Positions 53,814-63,120 of a stretch of DNA of 64,000 bases are shown here, in pieces; position 1 is the first letter of the stretch, and every line of letters starts with the position of its first letter. Source of the DNA: an uncultured Chitinophagaceae bacterium (GTDB lineage: Bacteria; Bacteroidota; Bacteroidia; Chitinophagales; Chitinophagaceae); NCBI GenBank assembly GCA_937907395.1, contig CALCII010000010.1:62001-126000 (forward strand), read 5' to 3'. The translations under genes were made by a program, and so were the position numbers. The notes below the pieces were generated by a model that saw nothing but the letters and a program-made list of their open reading frames with translations, ran no database searches and was not told the DNA's origin.

Positions 53814-54467
53814 TTACTGGAATTTCTTTGCGTCTTCCAGGAATTTGGCCAAGCCAATATCTGTAAGCGGATGTTTCAATAAGCCGAGGATGGGTTCCAG
53901 CGGACAAGTACAAACATCGGCTCCTAATTCGGCTGCTTTGATGATATGCAGTGGGTTGCGGATAGAAGCGGCAAGAATTTCTGTTTCATATCCTTGAATA
54001 GAATAGATACTTGCAATCTGTGCAATCAGTTCCATACCATCCCAACCACTATCATCAATACGTCCAAGAAAAGGAGAAACATAGGTTGCCCCGGCTTTGG
54101 CAGCCAGAATTGCTTGTCCGGCGCTGAATACCAATGTGCAGTTTGTTTTTATTCCATTATCGCTGAACCATTTCAACGCTTTAATGCCATCCTTGATCAT
54201 GGGCACTTTTACCACGATATTTGGGTGGATAGCAGCGAGTTTTTTTCCTTCTTCAATGATGCCTTCAAAATCGGTGCTGATTACTTCGGCACTGATATCA
54301 CCATCCACCATTTCGCAAATGGTTTTATAATGTTGCATCACAGCTTCGGATCCTTTGATACCTTCTTTCGCCATCAGGGAAGGATTGGTGGTAACACCAT
54401 CGAGGATACCTAATTCGTTTGCTTCTTTAATTTGTGCAAGATTGGCTGTATCAATGAAGAATTTCAT
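53814..54467 (-). CDS. Transaldolase / fructose-6-phosphate aldolase family protein
   Basis: This 217-residue protein matches the short TalC/FSA subfamily: MKFFIDTANLAQIKEANELGILDGVTTNPSLMAKEG at the start, then VVKVPMIKDGIKALKWF with the likely Schiff-base lysine (VKVP), NCTLVFSAGQAILAAKAGATYVSPFLGRIDD, and ILAASIRNPLHIIKAAELGADVCTCP. It either transfers dihydroxyacetone between sugar phosphates in the pentose phosphate pathway or cleaves fructose-6-phosphate; sequence alone does not separate the two. It is full length for the subfamily. Confidence 0.93.
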   Translation of the reverse strand: MKFFIDTANLAQIKEANELGILDGVTTNPSLMAKEGIKGSEAVMQHYKTICEMVDGDISAEVISTDFEGIIEEGKKLAAIHPNIVVKVPMIKDGIKALKWFSDNGIKTNCTLVFSAGQAILAAKAGATYVSPFLGRIDDSGWDGMELIAQIASIYSIQGYETEILAASIRNPLHIIKAAELGADVCTCPLEPILGLLKHPLTDIGLAKFLEDAKKFQ

Positions 54468-54493
54468 ATTATTTTCGATTTAATATTTAGTAT

Positions 54494-54853
54494 TTAAGAT
54501 TTTAATTTCTGTTGCGATGTTTTTCTGGATGAAGCCAGTATTCTTGTTAGTTCATCGGCTTCTTTAAGGATCAAAGATAACTTTGATGAATTTAAAAGTG
54601 CTAAATCAGCAATAACTTCCAGCCAAAACAACGACTCATCCATTTCTTCAAAAGCGATACTCAATTTCGCAGTAAAAGCTTTTCCTGATTGGGCTTTGCA
54701 GGCTGCTCTGTAATTGGCAGCTGCTGAAAAAGAAGAGCGAAGCAATTGATGTTCTATCACCCGACTGATCTTTTTGGCTGGCAGCGAATCGCAGAGAGGA
54801 ACAATTCTGTATGCAAAATCCTTCAGGCGTTTTTGGAGTTCTCCTGAATTCAT
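54494..54853 (-). CDS. Four-helix bundle protein (S23/intervening-sequence family)
   Basis: This 119-residue all-helical protein has the pattern of the four-helix-bundle family: LKDFAYRIVPLCDSLP, IEHQLLRSSFSAAANYRAACKAQS, FTAKLSIAFEEMDESLFWLEVIADL and KEADELTRILASSRKT. The family was first seen in 23S rRNA intervening sequences and resembles the diversity-generating retroelement accessory protein Avd. No reverse transcriptase or rRNA gene is present in this window, so neither role is indicated. The function is unknown. It lies just upstream of the transaldolase-like gene on the same strand. Confidence 0.85.
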   Translation of the reverse strand: MNSGELQKRLKDFAYRIVPLCDSLPAKKISRVIEHQLLRSSFSAAANYRAACKAQSGKAFTAKLSIAFEEMDESLFWLEVIADLALLNSSKLSLILKEADELTRILASSRKTSQQKLKS

Positions 54854-54920
54854 ACGTTAGCTTTAAGATTAGCAAATTGAAAATATTCAATTTAAGAAAT
54901 CTTACTTATAAAATAAAAAA

Positions 54921-55018
54921 CGGCAGGTTACTTACATCGCACCGCTACAACCGCCTACCCTTGCTGTGTTCCCACCCTGGGGGAGTTCAGCAGGAGCTGG
55001 TCGTGCAAGACCTGCCGG
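54921..55018 (-). ncRNA. ffs: Signal recognition particle RNA (small bacterial type)
   Basis: On the minus strand an RNA of about 98 bases is closed by CGGCAGGT / ACCTGCCG and contains the conserved SRP domain IV core (GAACTCCCCCAGG, then GGAACACAGCAAGGGTA). It ends in a T-rich run (TTTTTTATTTT) and is preceded by a well-formed promoter at 55022-55051. SRP RNA binds Ffh and targets signal-sequence proteins to the inner membrane. The terminal bases are estimates. Confidence 0.9.
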
Positions 55019-55021
55019 GCG

Positions 55022-55051
55022 CAAAGATAGGGGATTGAATAGAAGCTTCAA
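55022..55051 (-). promoter_or_regulatory. SRP RNA promoter (TTG-N19-TATCTTTG)
   Basis: On the minus strand a TTG (55049-55051) and TATCTTTG (55022-55029) are separated by 19 bases. The predicted start falls at about 55018, the first base of the SRP RNA stem. Confidence 0.75.
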
Positions 55052-55064
55052 AAGCGAAATGGAA

Positions 55065-56363
55065 TTATAATATCCTGTTTTCCATTTGCGGACGATTGGC
55101 CAGTGAGTTGATCTGTGTAATGCCTACCAGTTCATCTGTACGTCCACCCAAGGTTCTGTAATAAACCAGAATGGTGTAGTTGTTTTCTGTTTCCCACCAG
55201 TTACCTTCTGTATTATCTGCACTAACCTGTCCGGTTTTTTTATCTTTCAGCAAATAGATATAATCATAGTAGCCTTGCTTCAGAAACTGAGAAGTTTCAT
55301 ACCAACCTTTCTCTTCATTGAAGACAAGCTTAGCCGATTCATTGAATTCATAGTTGGTGAGTTCGCCAAACAGATAAACGTCCTTATCGGGGTAAGGCTT
55401 ACGGTTTTGTGTGGCATACCTGAACCATACAGTGGCATAGTCGCCCTGCCAATAGGGATTAAGATTATCAATGGTTCCTAATTGATACAGGCCATTCATA
55501 TCCCTGTAATACATATACCGGAAACCGGTTCGTTCACCTTCCGGTTTTGCATATAATGTTTGTCCACGGTTTGTATAATCGCCTTTTTCAATACGATCAG
55601 TTTGCAATCTGAAAGCAGTGAGATTCACCCAGCGCCATTCTTTTTGTGATTGAAACAGAACGTCGTTTTCTGTATTGTATTCCAGAATATTCTGACGAAT
55701 GAAAGTGGGTTGAATATTCCGTACACAATTATCCCAGCGGTTGTTTTGAAGAATCACCACTTTGATCTGCTGAAATACATTAGTGGGTTTAATGTTCTGA
55801 ACATTTACTGAAAACTGAATCTTCTGATTGGTTTTAAATACAGAGCTGTTAAATGGCTGCAAAACAGTTGCGCCTATATTCACTTTTGAATCTGTTACCA
55901 GAAAACGTTTGGTAAAAGCGGTTTGTGATGTGTCTCCGTTGAGAAATACTTTCAATATATAGTTGCCACTTCTGGTAGGGTACGTGTTGCGGTCGGGCAG
56001 GTTCGCCATATAGTGTGTATAACGGGTCAATGCTATTGAAGAATTCCGATAGGTATTGATCCGGACGTTTGAAAACCCTTTCATGTAGTCGAACTGGCTT
56101 ACCATGGCCGGTGTCCAATCGGCATTGCATAAAATGAACGTATAGGAGTAATACTTCACATCTCCATCCAGGTCGTCAAAATGCAACTCCAGTTGATCAT
56201 TGCTGTTCAGCCGCATGATGGGATAGGATAGCTGATCTCCGTACATACAAAATTTCACAGAATGAATGTTTTTCTTCACAATCTGATCGGTCCATTGTGC
56301 CTGGCTTTTCAGGTTGAAAAAAGAGATCAACAATAATGCAAGTAAGGTTGGCTTATGCTTCAT
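55065..56363 (-). CDS. Type IX secretion system plug protein (DUF5103 family)
   Basis: This 432-residue protein has a signal peptide (ending SQAQW) and matches the DUF5103/T9SS plug family: IHSVKFCMYGDQLSYPIMRLNSNDQLELHFDDLDGDVKYYSYTFILCNADW at the start, DYMKGFSNVRINTYRNS, and FGELTNYEFNESAKLVFNEEKGWYE later. The plug protein is thought to close the periplasmic side of the SprA translocon until a substrate is engaged. Its presence fits the four T9SS substrates encoded earlier in the window. It is divergent from the FtsX-type gene with a 44-bp gap. Confidence 0.9.
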   Translation of the reverse strand: MKHKPTLLALLLISFFNLKSQAQWTDQIVKKNIHSVKFCMYGDQLSYPIMRLNSNDQLELHFDDLDGDVKYYSYTFILCNADWTPAMVSQFDYMKGFSNVRINTYRNSSIALTRYTHYMANLPDRNTYPTRSGNYILKVFLNGDTSQTAFTKRFLVTDSKVNIGATVLQPFNSSVFKTNQKIQFSVNVQNIKPTNVFQQIKVVILQNNRWDNCVRNIQPTFIRQNILEYNTENDVLFQSQKEWRWVNLTAFRLQTDRIEKGDYTNRGQTLYAKPEGERTGFRYMYYRDMNGLYQLGTIDNLNPYWQGDYATVWFRYATQNRKPYPDKDVYLFGELTNYEFNESAKLVFNEEKGWYETSQFLKQGYYDYIYLLKDKKTGQVSADNTEGNWWETENNYTILVYYRTLGGRTDELVGITQINSLANRPQMENRIL

Positions 56364-56393
56364 AATTCAGAAACCATTAGTTTTACAACAATT

Positions 56394-56401
56394 CAAAGTT
56401 A
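56394..56401 (-). promoter_or_regulatory. TAnnTTTG -7 box of the T9SS plug gene
   Basis: On the minus strand TAACTTTG lies 30 bases upstream of the ATG at 56363. No well-spaced TTG was seen. Confidence 0.45.
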
Positions 56402-56407
56402 ACCGGT

Positions 56408-57640
56408 TTGGACATTGCTTCATTTATAGCCCGACGGATCGTTTTTCAAAAGGACCAATCATTTTCAAGGTTCATTATCCGTTTATCTGCAACAGCAACC
56501 ATGATCAGCGTGGCGGTGATGATTATGGCACTGGCTTTTGTAGCCGGTTTTCAGCAAACAATCAGCCAGAAAGTGTTTAGTTTCTGGGGGCATCTTCGGG
56601 TACAACAGCAGCTACCTTCTGTATCCGGTTTGGCTGAAGAACTACCCAGTACCAAAAATGATACCGTTCTCTCAGTCCTGAAAAATAACAAAGCCATTAA
56701 ATGGGCAGATGCATTTGCTACCAAATCGGCTTTGCTCAAATCCAGTGAATCCATAGAAGGAGTTTTGTTAAAAGGAGTTGCACCGGGTTTTTCCAAAGAG
56801 CGGATAACCCCTTTTTTGAAAAAAGGAAGCTGGTTGAAATTTGATACATCCATTGCAACCTACCAGATACTGATTTCCGAGTACACATCCCGGCAATTAA
56901 AAATAGGAGTAGGGGATAAAGCGTTCCTGTATTTTGTGGAAACAGAAGGAGTGCTGCCGAGGGTTCGTCCGGTGATAGTGTGTGGTATTTATAAAACATC
57001 AATTGAAGAATACGATAAAAGTTTTGCCTTAGTTGATCTCAGCCTGATTCAGAAAATCAACGGGTGGAATGAAAACCAGATTGGTGGTTATGAAATTACT
57101 TTATATGATTACCGAAACGATGTTTCAGTGAGTAATCAACTCCTCGATGAAATTCCCACCAGTTGGTACAGTACCCCAACCAGGGATATTTATCCTAACA
57201 TATTTGATTGGCTGCAACTACAGAATACAAACCGGAAAATCATTATTGTTATCATGTGCGTGGTGGCTGTTATCAACCTGATCACCTGTTTGTTGATTTT
57301 GGTTTTGGAAAGAAGTAAAATGATTGGTTTGTTAAAAGCAGTAGGTGCTTCCAACCACCATATACAAAGGGTTTTCTGGAACCAGGGAATTATGATTGCT
57401 GTTGCCGGTGTACTGTTTGGAAATATCCTTGGGCTAGGTTTGTGCTTTTTACAACAGCAAACCGGTTTCATTCGTTTGGATGAATCCGCTTATTACATGA
57501 CCGTGGCTCCTGTACAAGTGATATGGTGGCAAGTGGTACTCGTTAATGTGATTACATTTCTTGTAAGTTTTGGAATTTTATTTCTCCCTTCCTTACTGGT
57601 ACGTAAAATCAGTCCGGTGAAAGTTTTACGATTTGAATAA
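56408..57640 (+). CDS. FtsX/LolE-type ABC transporter permease
   Basis: This 410-residue protein has the MacB/FtsX/LolE layout: an N-terminal transmembrane helix (residues ~28-48), a large periplasmic domain (to ~275) and three C-terminal helices with KMIGLLKAVGASNHHIQRVFWNQG and a final RKISPVKVLRFE. Such permeases work with a LolD-like ATPase, for example in lipoprotein release; no ATPase gene is adjacent. The start is a TTG at 56408 directly before IASFIARRIVF, where this family normally begins; no usable ATG is closer than residue 33. Confidence 0.87.
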   Translation: MDIASFIARRIVFQKDQSFSRFIIRLSATATMISVAVMIMALAFVAGFQQTISQKVFSFWGHLRVQQQLPSVSGLAEELPSTKNDTVLSVLKNNKAIKWADAFATKSALLKSSESIEGVLLKGVAPGFSKERITPFLKKGSWLKFDTSIATYQILISEYTSRQLKIGVGDKAFLYFVETEGVLPRVRPVIVCGIYKTSIEEYDKSFALVDLSLIQKINGWNENQIGGYEITLYDYRNDVSVSNQLLDEIPTSWYSTPTRDIYPNIFDWLQLQNTNRKIIIVIMCVVAVINLITCLLILVLERSKMIGLLKAVGASNHHIQRVFWNQGIMIAVAGVLFGNILGLGLCFLQQQTGFIRLDESAYYMTVAPVQVIWWQVVLVNVITFLVSFGILFLPSLLVRKISPVKVLRFE

Positions 57641-57642
57641 GA

Positions 57643-58464
57643 TCAGGCATGCATAATCATGACCGGTACCCGGCTGTGAAAGGCCAGTTCTTTCGTTTGG
57701 CTTTTACTGAATAAATGATCCACCAGATTATGTTGCTTGGGAATAGCGATCAACAGTTCAATACTGTGCTTTTCTGCATAATCAGAAAGCCCCTCGGCAA
57801 TATTTGAATTTTCAATAAAATGGTATTCCGGATGATAGTGTTCAAACATTGTCTCTATTAAACCACTCTGAAACGGCGTATCATTATTCCAGTCACGGCT
57901 TTTAAAATCCACATTCAAAACATGTAGTTTGGCGCCAAGCAAATTGATCAGTTCTTTGATTTTATCTTCCGGAATTGCTTCCACTACATTTTTAAAGTCG
58001 GTGGTAAGGCCAACATCAGAAACAGGTTGATAGACCGCATCTTCCGGAACAATTAGTACCGGTATAACCGTTCTGCTGGAAACAGCAATGGTATTACTAC
58101 CAATGATTGCTTCTTTCACTTTCCCGGCTCCTGTAATTCCCATTACAACCGCCATGGTTTGAATGCTTTCCTCGAACTGGCTTACTACCTCAAATAAGCG
58201 GCCACGGAGTTGCAGGTAATCAATTTTTACCAGCAGGTCAATGGGAGCCAATGTTAAAGCAACTTTGTTCAGCTCTGTCATATTAATCTCCCATAGATCA
58301 TCTTCGGTAAGTGGCAGTCCATCTTTTAGCGGCATTATAGGAGGTGGGGTGAAGGCATGCAACAGGGTGACTTTACATCCCAACTGGCGTGCAAATTTTA
58401 CAGAATAACGTGCAGCATTCAGCGAAGTTTCGGAAAAGTCGACAGGAACCAGAATCGTTTTCAT
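57643..58464 (-). CDS. Universal stress protein with two UspA domains
   Basis: This 273-residue protein has two tandem Usp domains. The first opens with ILVPVDFSETSLNAARYSVKFARQLG and holds the ATP-binding GITGAGKVKEAIIGSNT motif (G2xG9xGS-like). The second (residues ~145-273) ends with SRVPVMIMHA and has a degenerate nucleotide-binding motif. Such proteins respond to stress, starvation or redox state; no specific role can be assigned. It is convergent with the FtsX-type gene (2-bp gap). Confidence 0.9.
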   Translation of the reverse strand: MKTILVPVDFSETSLNAARYSVKFARQLGCKVTLLHAFTPPPIMPLKDGLPLTEDDLWEINMTELNKVALTLAPIDLLVKIDYLQLRGRLFEVVSQFEESIQTMAVVMGITGAGKVKEAIIGSNTIAVSSRTVIPVLIVPEDAVYQPVSDVGLTTDFKNVVEAIPEDKIKELINLLGAKLHVLNVDFKSRDWNNDTPFQSGLIETMFEHYHPEYHFIENSNIAEGLSDYAEKHSIELLIAIPKQHNLVDHLFSKSQTKELAFHSRVPVMIMHA

Positions 58465-58647
58465 GTTCTTGATTTTTCAATGAGCAAAAACTATTCTTTG
58501 CTGCATGAATTCAGCAACAACCCTGACTGTGCAAAGGCAAACACGGCCGCAATGATTGATTGTTCATGCAGGCCAACACCTAAATTTAAACTAATGCAGA
58601 ACCAAACAAAAATGACCGGAATCAGCCCTGCCTGTTTCAGATATCAG

Positions 58648-59787
58648 TTAAAGGATTCCTTTTGTTGAAGGCAGGTAATTGCTGAAGGGATCTCTTTTCA
58701 CTGCCATGCGGATCGCTTTTGCAAATGCTTTGAAGATAGCTTCGATTTTATGATGCTCATTATCTCCATGGCATTCAATATGCAGATTACATTTCGCCGC
58801 ATCACTGAACGATTTAAAAAAATGGAAAAACATTTCCGTAGGCATTTCGCCAATTTTTTCACGGCGGAACTGTGCGTTCCATACAATCCAGTTTCTGCCA
58901 CCAAAATCGATCAGCACTTTAGCTGCTGTTTCGTCCATAGGCAATGCAAATCCGTAGCGCTCAATACCACGCTTATCGGCCAGGGCTTTTGCAAATGCTT
59001 CACCTAAGGCAATGCCTGTATCTTCGATGGTATGATGTTCATCAATATGCAAATCACCATTTACCTCAACGGTGAGATCCATTTTTCCATGACGTGCAAT
59101 CTGATCCAGCATGTGGTCAAAAAATCCAAGGCCGGTTTGAATGGATGCCTGTCCGCTGCCGTCTAAATTCACTTCCACTTTAATTTTCGTTTCGCTTGTG
59201 TTGCGTTCGTGAATCACATGGCGTAATCCCGATTTTAAAAACGTATAAATCTCTTTCCATTCAGCCGATTCCAAAGCGATCACTTCTTTTAAAGCCTGCA
59301 TCTCATCTTTAATTTCACCCGCACCAAGGCTCGGATCCTGGTTGAGCCATATTGCTTTTGCTCCCAGATTTTTTGCCAGTTGTACATCTGTGATCCGGTC
59401 GCCTATTACAAATGAATTTGCAAGATCATAATCAAGATTATTGATATACTTTGTAAGCATGCCAGTACGTGGCTTACGTGTAGGCGCATTTTCATGCGGG
59501 AATGTTTTATCAATGTACACGGCATTGAAATGCACACCTTCGTTGGCAAAAGATTTCATCACATGTTCATGAACGGGCCAGAATGTTTCTTCCGGATAGG
59601 ATGCCGTTCCTAATCCATCCTGGTTGGTAACCATCACCAGTTCGTAATCCAGTTCGGCAGCGATACGGCCCAGGTAATGAAACACTTCCGGATAAAATTC
59701 CAGCTTTTCCCAACTGTCGATCTGGTAAGTGGGAGGTGCTTCTTTGATCATGGTTCCGTCTCTGTCTATAAAAAGAATTCGTTTCAT
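58648..59787 (-). CDS. hisB: Bifunctional histidinol-phosphatase / imidazoleglycerol-phosphate dehydratase
   Basis: HisB catalyses two steps of histidine synthesis. The N-terminal HAD phosphatase domain has the FIDRDGTMIKE nucleophile motif (residues 5-15), a Cys-less loop in the zinc region, and FVIGDRITDVQLAKNLGAKAIW. The C-terminal dehydratase domain (residues ~190-379) has GLGFFDHMLDQIARHG, DLHIDEHHTIEDTGIALGEA and CHGDNEHHKIEAIFKAFAKAIRMA, which hold the metal-binding histidines. The 379-residue length fits the fused form. It is the last his gene in this operon and follows hisC by 15 bp. Confidence 0.97.
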   Translation of the reverse strand: MKRILFIDRDGTMIKEAPPTYQIDSWEKLEFYPEVFHYLGRIAAELDYELVMVTNQDGLGTASYPEETFWPVHEHVMKSFANEGVHFNAVYIDKTFPHENAPTRKPRTGMLTKYINNLDYDLANSFVIGDRITDVQLAKNLGAKAIWLNQDPSLGAGEIKDEMQALKEVIALESAEWKEIYTFLKSGLRHVIHERNTSETKIKVEVNLDGSGQASIQTGLGFFDHMLDQIARHGKMDLTVEVNGDLHIDEHHTIEDTGIALGEAFAKALADKRGIERYGFALPMDETAAKVLIDFGGRNWIVWNAQFRREKIGEMPTEMFFHFFKSFSDAAKCNLHIECHGDNEHHKIEAIFKAFAKAIRMAVKRDPFSNYLPSTKGIL

Positions 59788-59802
59788 CAGTAGTGATTAT
59801 CG

Positions 59803-60852
59803 TTATGCAATGAATTGTTGTAAGATATGAATCAGTTCGTCATTTTCTTTAGCCGTGCCTACCGTTATTCGTAAACAGCCTTCGCAAAGTAATACTTTAC
59901 TGCGGTCACGTACCACAATCTGGTTGGCCAGCAGGTATTCGTAGATGGCTCTTGCATCGGTAACTTTTACCAACAGAAAATTAGCATCAGATGGATAGAT
60001 GTGCTCAACTACGGGTAGTTTGCCGAATTCAACTTCCAGTCGTTGCCTTTCTTTTACAATTTCACGAATCATCTCATTCACATCTTCGATATTGTCGAGT
60101 GCTTTGTATACCAGTTCCTGCACCGCTTCGCTGATATTGTACGGTGGTTTTACTTTGTTATAGATGTCAATAATTTCCTCGCTGGCAAAAGCCATTCCCA
60201 AACGTAAGCCAGCCAATCCCCAGGCTTTACTTAGGGTTTGCATGACAACGAGGTTGGGATACTCAGCTAACAATTGAATAGATGAACGCTGCCGGGAAAA
60301 ATTGATATAGGCTTCATCCACTACGACTATGCCGTCAAAATTATTGAGTATTGCTTCTATGTCTTCAAAATAAATACTGTTGCCGGTAGGGTTGTTGGGC
60401 GAACAGATCCAGATGATTTTAGTGTTCTCGTCAACCAATGTTTCCATGTGAATCAGATTCAGTTGGAAGTTTTCCAGCAATGGAGCTTTTCGTATTTCCA
60501 CATCGTTGATGTGTGCGCTTACTTCATACATCCCATAGGTAGGCGGACAAATAATCACATTGTCTTTTCCCGGATTGCAAAACGAACGGTATAAAATATC
60601 AATGCATTCATCACTTCCGTTTCCAATAAAAATGTTTTTTACAGGCACACCTTTGATGGAGGATAATTTTTCTTTGATCTTTTGCTGATACGGATCCGGA
60701 TACCGGTTGTACCATTTGATTAATGGCGAACCAATGCTGTTTTCATTGGCATCCAGGAATATTTTTGCCTCGCCATGAAATTCATCACGGGCAGAGGAAT
60801 AGGGAGTCAGTGATTGAATGTTGGGACGAAGTAATTGGTTGAGGTTAAACAT
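59803..60852 (-). CDS. hisC: Histidinol-phosphate aminotransferase
   Basis: HisC is a PLP enzyme that converts imidazole acetol phosphate to histidinol phosphate with glutamate as donor. The 349-residue protein has IFIGNGSDECIDIL, the ICSPNNPTGNS and VVDEAYINFSRQ motifs, and LSKAWGLAGLRLGMAF, where the Lys of SKAWG forms the Schiff base and the Arg binds phosphate. It lies between hisD (32-bp gap) and hisB (15-bp gap). Confidence 0.96.
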   Translation of the reverse strand: MFNLNQLLRPNIQSLTPYSSARDEFHGEAKIFLDANENSIGSPLIKWYNRYPDPYQQKIKEKLSSIKGVPVKNIFIGNGSDECIDILYRSFCNPGKDNVIICPPTYGMYEVSAHINDVEIRKAPLLENFQLNLIHMETLVDENTKIIWICSPNNPTGNSIYFEDIEAILNNFDGIVVVDEAYINFSRQRSSIQLLAEYPNLVVMQTLSKAWGLAGLRLGMAFASEEIIDIYNKVKPPYNISEAVQELVYKALDNIEDVNEMIREIVKERQRLEVEFGKLPVVEHIYPSDANFLLVKVTDARAIYEYLLANQIVVRDRSKVLLCEGCLRITVGTAKENDELIHILQQFIA

Positions 60853-60884
60853 TTTTCTACTAGATAATGATGAATAATTATTAA

Positions 60885-62165
60885 TTAGTAATTATTAATT
60901 CGTTTTCGTACTGCTTCCGCATGTGCTGTCAAACCCTCTGCTTCAGCCATTGCAATAACGGTTGGAGCAATTTGCTGCAGGCCTTCTTTTGATAGTTTCT
61001 GATAAGTGATCTTCTTTACAAAACTATCCAGACTCACACCACTGTAAGCTCTTGCATAACCATTCGTAGGTAATGTATGATTCGTGCCGCTGGCGTAATC
61101 GCCCACACTTTCAGGTGAATAGTTGCCAATAAAAACAGAACCGGCATTGATAACCTGATCGACGATTTGATCTGCATCAGCACAACTGATGATCAGGTGC
61201 TCGGCAGCATATTCATTTACCAACGATAAGGCATCTGACTGGTTCTTCAACAGGATAGCTTTACTGTTCTTCAATGATTGTGCTGCCAGTTCTTTACGTG
61301 GTAACAAATCCAATTGTTTTTCCACTTCCTGTATTACATTGTCAATAAGTGATTCAGATGTTGAAACCAATACTACCTGGCTATCGGTTCCGTGTTCGGC
61401 TTGTGACAGAAGATCTGCTGCTACAAAGGATGCTTCAGCAGTTTCATCGGCCCACACACATACTTCACTGGGGCCGGCCGGCATATCAATGGCTACACCA
61501 TCTTTTTGTACTAATTGTTTTGCTGCGGTTACATATTGGTTGCCGGGGCCAAATATTTTATATACCTGTGGAATGGTTTGTGTACCATAAGCCATAGCTG
61601 CAATTGCCTGGGCTCCGCCACATTTATAAATCTTTGTTATGCCTGCAAGTTTAGCAGTATATAATATAGCCGCATTCACTTTCCCATCTTTACCGGGAGG
61701 AGTGCACAAAATCACTTCTTTGCAACCGGCTATTTGTGCAGGAATACCCAACATTAAAATCGTTGAAAAAAGAGGAGCAGAGCCGCCAGGAATATACAAT
61801 CCTACTTTTTCAATTGCCACGGCTTTTCGCCAGCAGCTGATTCCGTTCATGGTTTCCACCTTTTCAGGAACTGTTATTTGTTTTTTATGAAACAATTCAA
61901 TATTTGATTTAGCAACCTGAATCGCTTCCTTTAATTCTTTGCTTATTGAATGAATGGCTTCATTGATTTCTTCTTCAGTAAACTGTAGCTGAGCTACAGA
62001 TACTTTGTCGAATATGGTGGAAAAGCGTTGAAGTGCTTCATCGCCGTTTACTTTCACCTCTTTCAGAATATTTGACACGCTTGCTTCCAGCGATGATGAA
62101 TCAATCACCGGACGTTGTAATATTTTTGGCCACTCTTTTCTAAGCGGGTATTTTATGATTTCCAT
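60885..62165 (-). CDS. hisD: Histidinol dehydrogenase
   Basis: HisD oxidises histidinol to histidine in two NAD-dependent steps. The 426-residue protein has VGLYIPGGSAPLFSTILMLGIPAQIAGCKEVILCTPPG, the AAMAYGTQTIPQVYKIFGPGNQYVTAAKQLV region, DMPAGPSEVCVWADE and the DLLSQAEHGTDSQVVLVS motif carrying zinc- and substrate-binding His/Gln residues, and later EYAAEHLIISCAD and YASGTNHTLPTNGYARAYSG. It is complete and lies 8 bp after hisG. Confidence 0.97.
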   Translation of the reverse strand: MEIIKYPLRKEWPKILQRPVIDSSSLEASVSNILKEVKVNGDEALQRFSTIFDKVSVAQLQFTEEEINEAIHSISKELKEAIQVAKSNIELFHKKQITVPEKVETMNGISCWRKAVAIEKVGLYIPGGSAPLFSTILMLGIPAQIAGCKEVILCTPPGKDGKVNAAILYTAKLAGITKIYKCGGAQAIAAMAYGTQTIPQVYKIFGPGNQYVTAAKQLVQKDGVAIDMPAGPSEVCVWADETAEASFVAADLLSQAEHGTDSQVVLVSTSESLIDNVIQEVEKQLDLLPRKELAAQSLKNSKAILLKNQSDALSLVNEYAAEHLIISCADADQIVDQVINAGSVFIGNYSPESVGDYASGTNHTLPTNGYARAYSGVSLDSFVKKITYQKLSKEGLQQIAPTVIAMAEAEGLTAHAEAVRKRINNY

Positions 62166-62173
62166 ATTTGTAC

Positions 62174-63037
62174 TTAAATGATCATTTTTTCAATAGGTAT
62201 AACCAGGATGCCTTGTGCACCGGCTGCTTTTAATGCTTCAATTCTTTCCCAGAATTCATCTTCCTGTAACACACTGTGAACACTGCTCCAGCCGCTTTCG
62301 GCTAAGGGCAATACAGTTGGGCTTTTCATTCCCGGGAGCAAGGAAATGATTTCTGCTAATTTTTCATTCGGTGCGTTCAGTAATACGTATTTATTACGTT
62401 TCGATTTTTTTACTGCGTTGATGCGGAATAATAATTTGTTGAGCAGTTGCAGTTTTTCACCATTAAAATTCCGGTTGCGGATTAATACAGTTTGTGAATT
62501 GAGAATGGTTTCCACTTCTTTCAATCCGTTCATAAACAGGGTAGAGCCGCTGCTTACCAGGTCTGCCACCACATCTGCCAGGCCAATACCTGGTGCAATT
62601 TCAACCGATCCGCTGATCTCATGTATTTCGGCAGATATATTATTTTCCTTCAGGTATTTTTCTACAAGAAAGGGATAGCTCGTTGCAATTTTTTTGCCTT
62701 CTAACATTTGCGGACCAGTGAATTCCTGCCCACGAGGGATTGCTATTGATAAACGGCATTTTCCAAAGCCCAGTTTTTCCACCACATCCACTTGTTTGTT
62801 TTTTTCAAACAATACATTTTCACCTACAATACCAATATCGGCAACACCATCTTCCACATACTGGGGAATATCATCATCACGAAGAAAGAATACTTCCATG
62901 GGAAAAGTATCTGATTCTGTTTTCAAACGGTCTTTTACATTACGCAATTCAATTCCGCATTCGTTCAACAACTTTACGGAGTCGTCATAAAGACGTCCGG
63001 ATTTCTGAATTGCAATTCTAAGTTTTGTCTGGTTCAT
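62174..63037 (-). CDS. hisG: ATP phosphoribosyltransferase (long form)
   Basis: HisG joins ATP and PRPP in the first step of histidine synthesis and is usually inhibited by histidine. The 287-residue protein has KLRIAIQKSGRLYDDSVKLL, the DDDIPQYVEDGVADIGIVGENVLFE segment, the PRPP-binding ADVVADLVSSGSTLFMNGL motif and a C-terminal ACT-like regulatory domain ending GILVIPIEKMII, so it is the long form that needs no HisZ. The open frame reaches back to 63178, but that part is a frame-shifted reading of the leader peptide region; the ATG at 63037 is the true start. Confidence 0.97.
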   Translation of the reverse strand: MNQTKLRIAIQKSGRLYDDSVKLLNECGIELRNVKDRLKTESDTFPMEVFFLRDDDIPQYVEDGVADIGIVGENVLFEKNKQVDVVEKLGFGKCRLSIAIPRGQEFTGPQMLEGKKIATSYPFLVEKYLKENNISAEIHEISGSVEIAPGIGLADVVADLVSSGSTLFMNGLKEVETILNSQTVLIRNRNFNGEKLQLLNKLLFRINAVKKSKRNKYVLLNAPNEKLAEIISLLPGMKSPTVLPLAESGWSSVHSVLQEDEFWERIEALKAAGAQGILVIPIEKMII

Positions 63038-63053
63038 AATAGTTTGCTTTAAA

Positions 63054-63087
63054 GAAAAAGGGCTCACCGCACTGGTAAGCCCTTTTG
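63054..63087 (-). terminator. Transcription attenuator of the his operon
   Basis: On the minus strand AAGGGCTTACC pairs with GGTGAGCCCTT (one G-T pair) around a 5-base loop, followed by T residues, 17 bases before hisG. The terminator's left arm (GGCTTACC) is also complementary to GGTAAGCC at the end of the leader peptide frame, so an alternative antiterminator hairpin can form. Confidence 0.85.
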
Positions 63088-63120
63088 TTCGTTTATGTGT
63101 AAACACATAGCACCACCGGC

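Noticed and set aside
54494..54853. Diversity-generating retroelement accessory protein (Avd-like)
   Set aside because: There is no reverse transcriptase gene or template/variable repeat pair in the window; the four-helix-bundle family is widespread without such elements.
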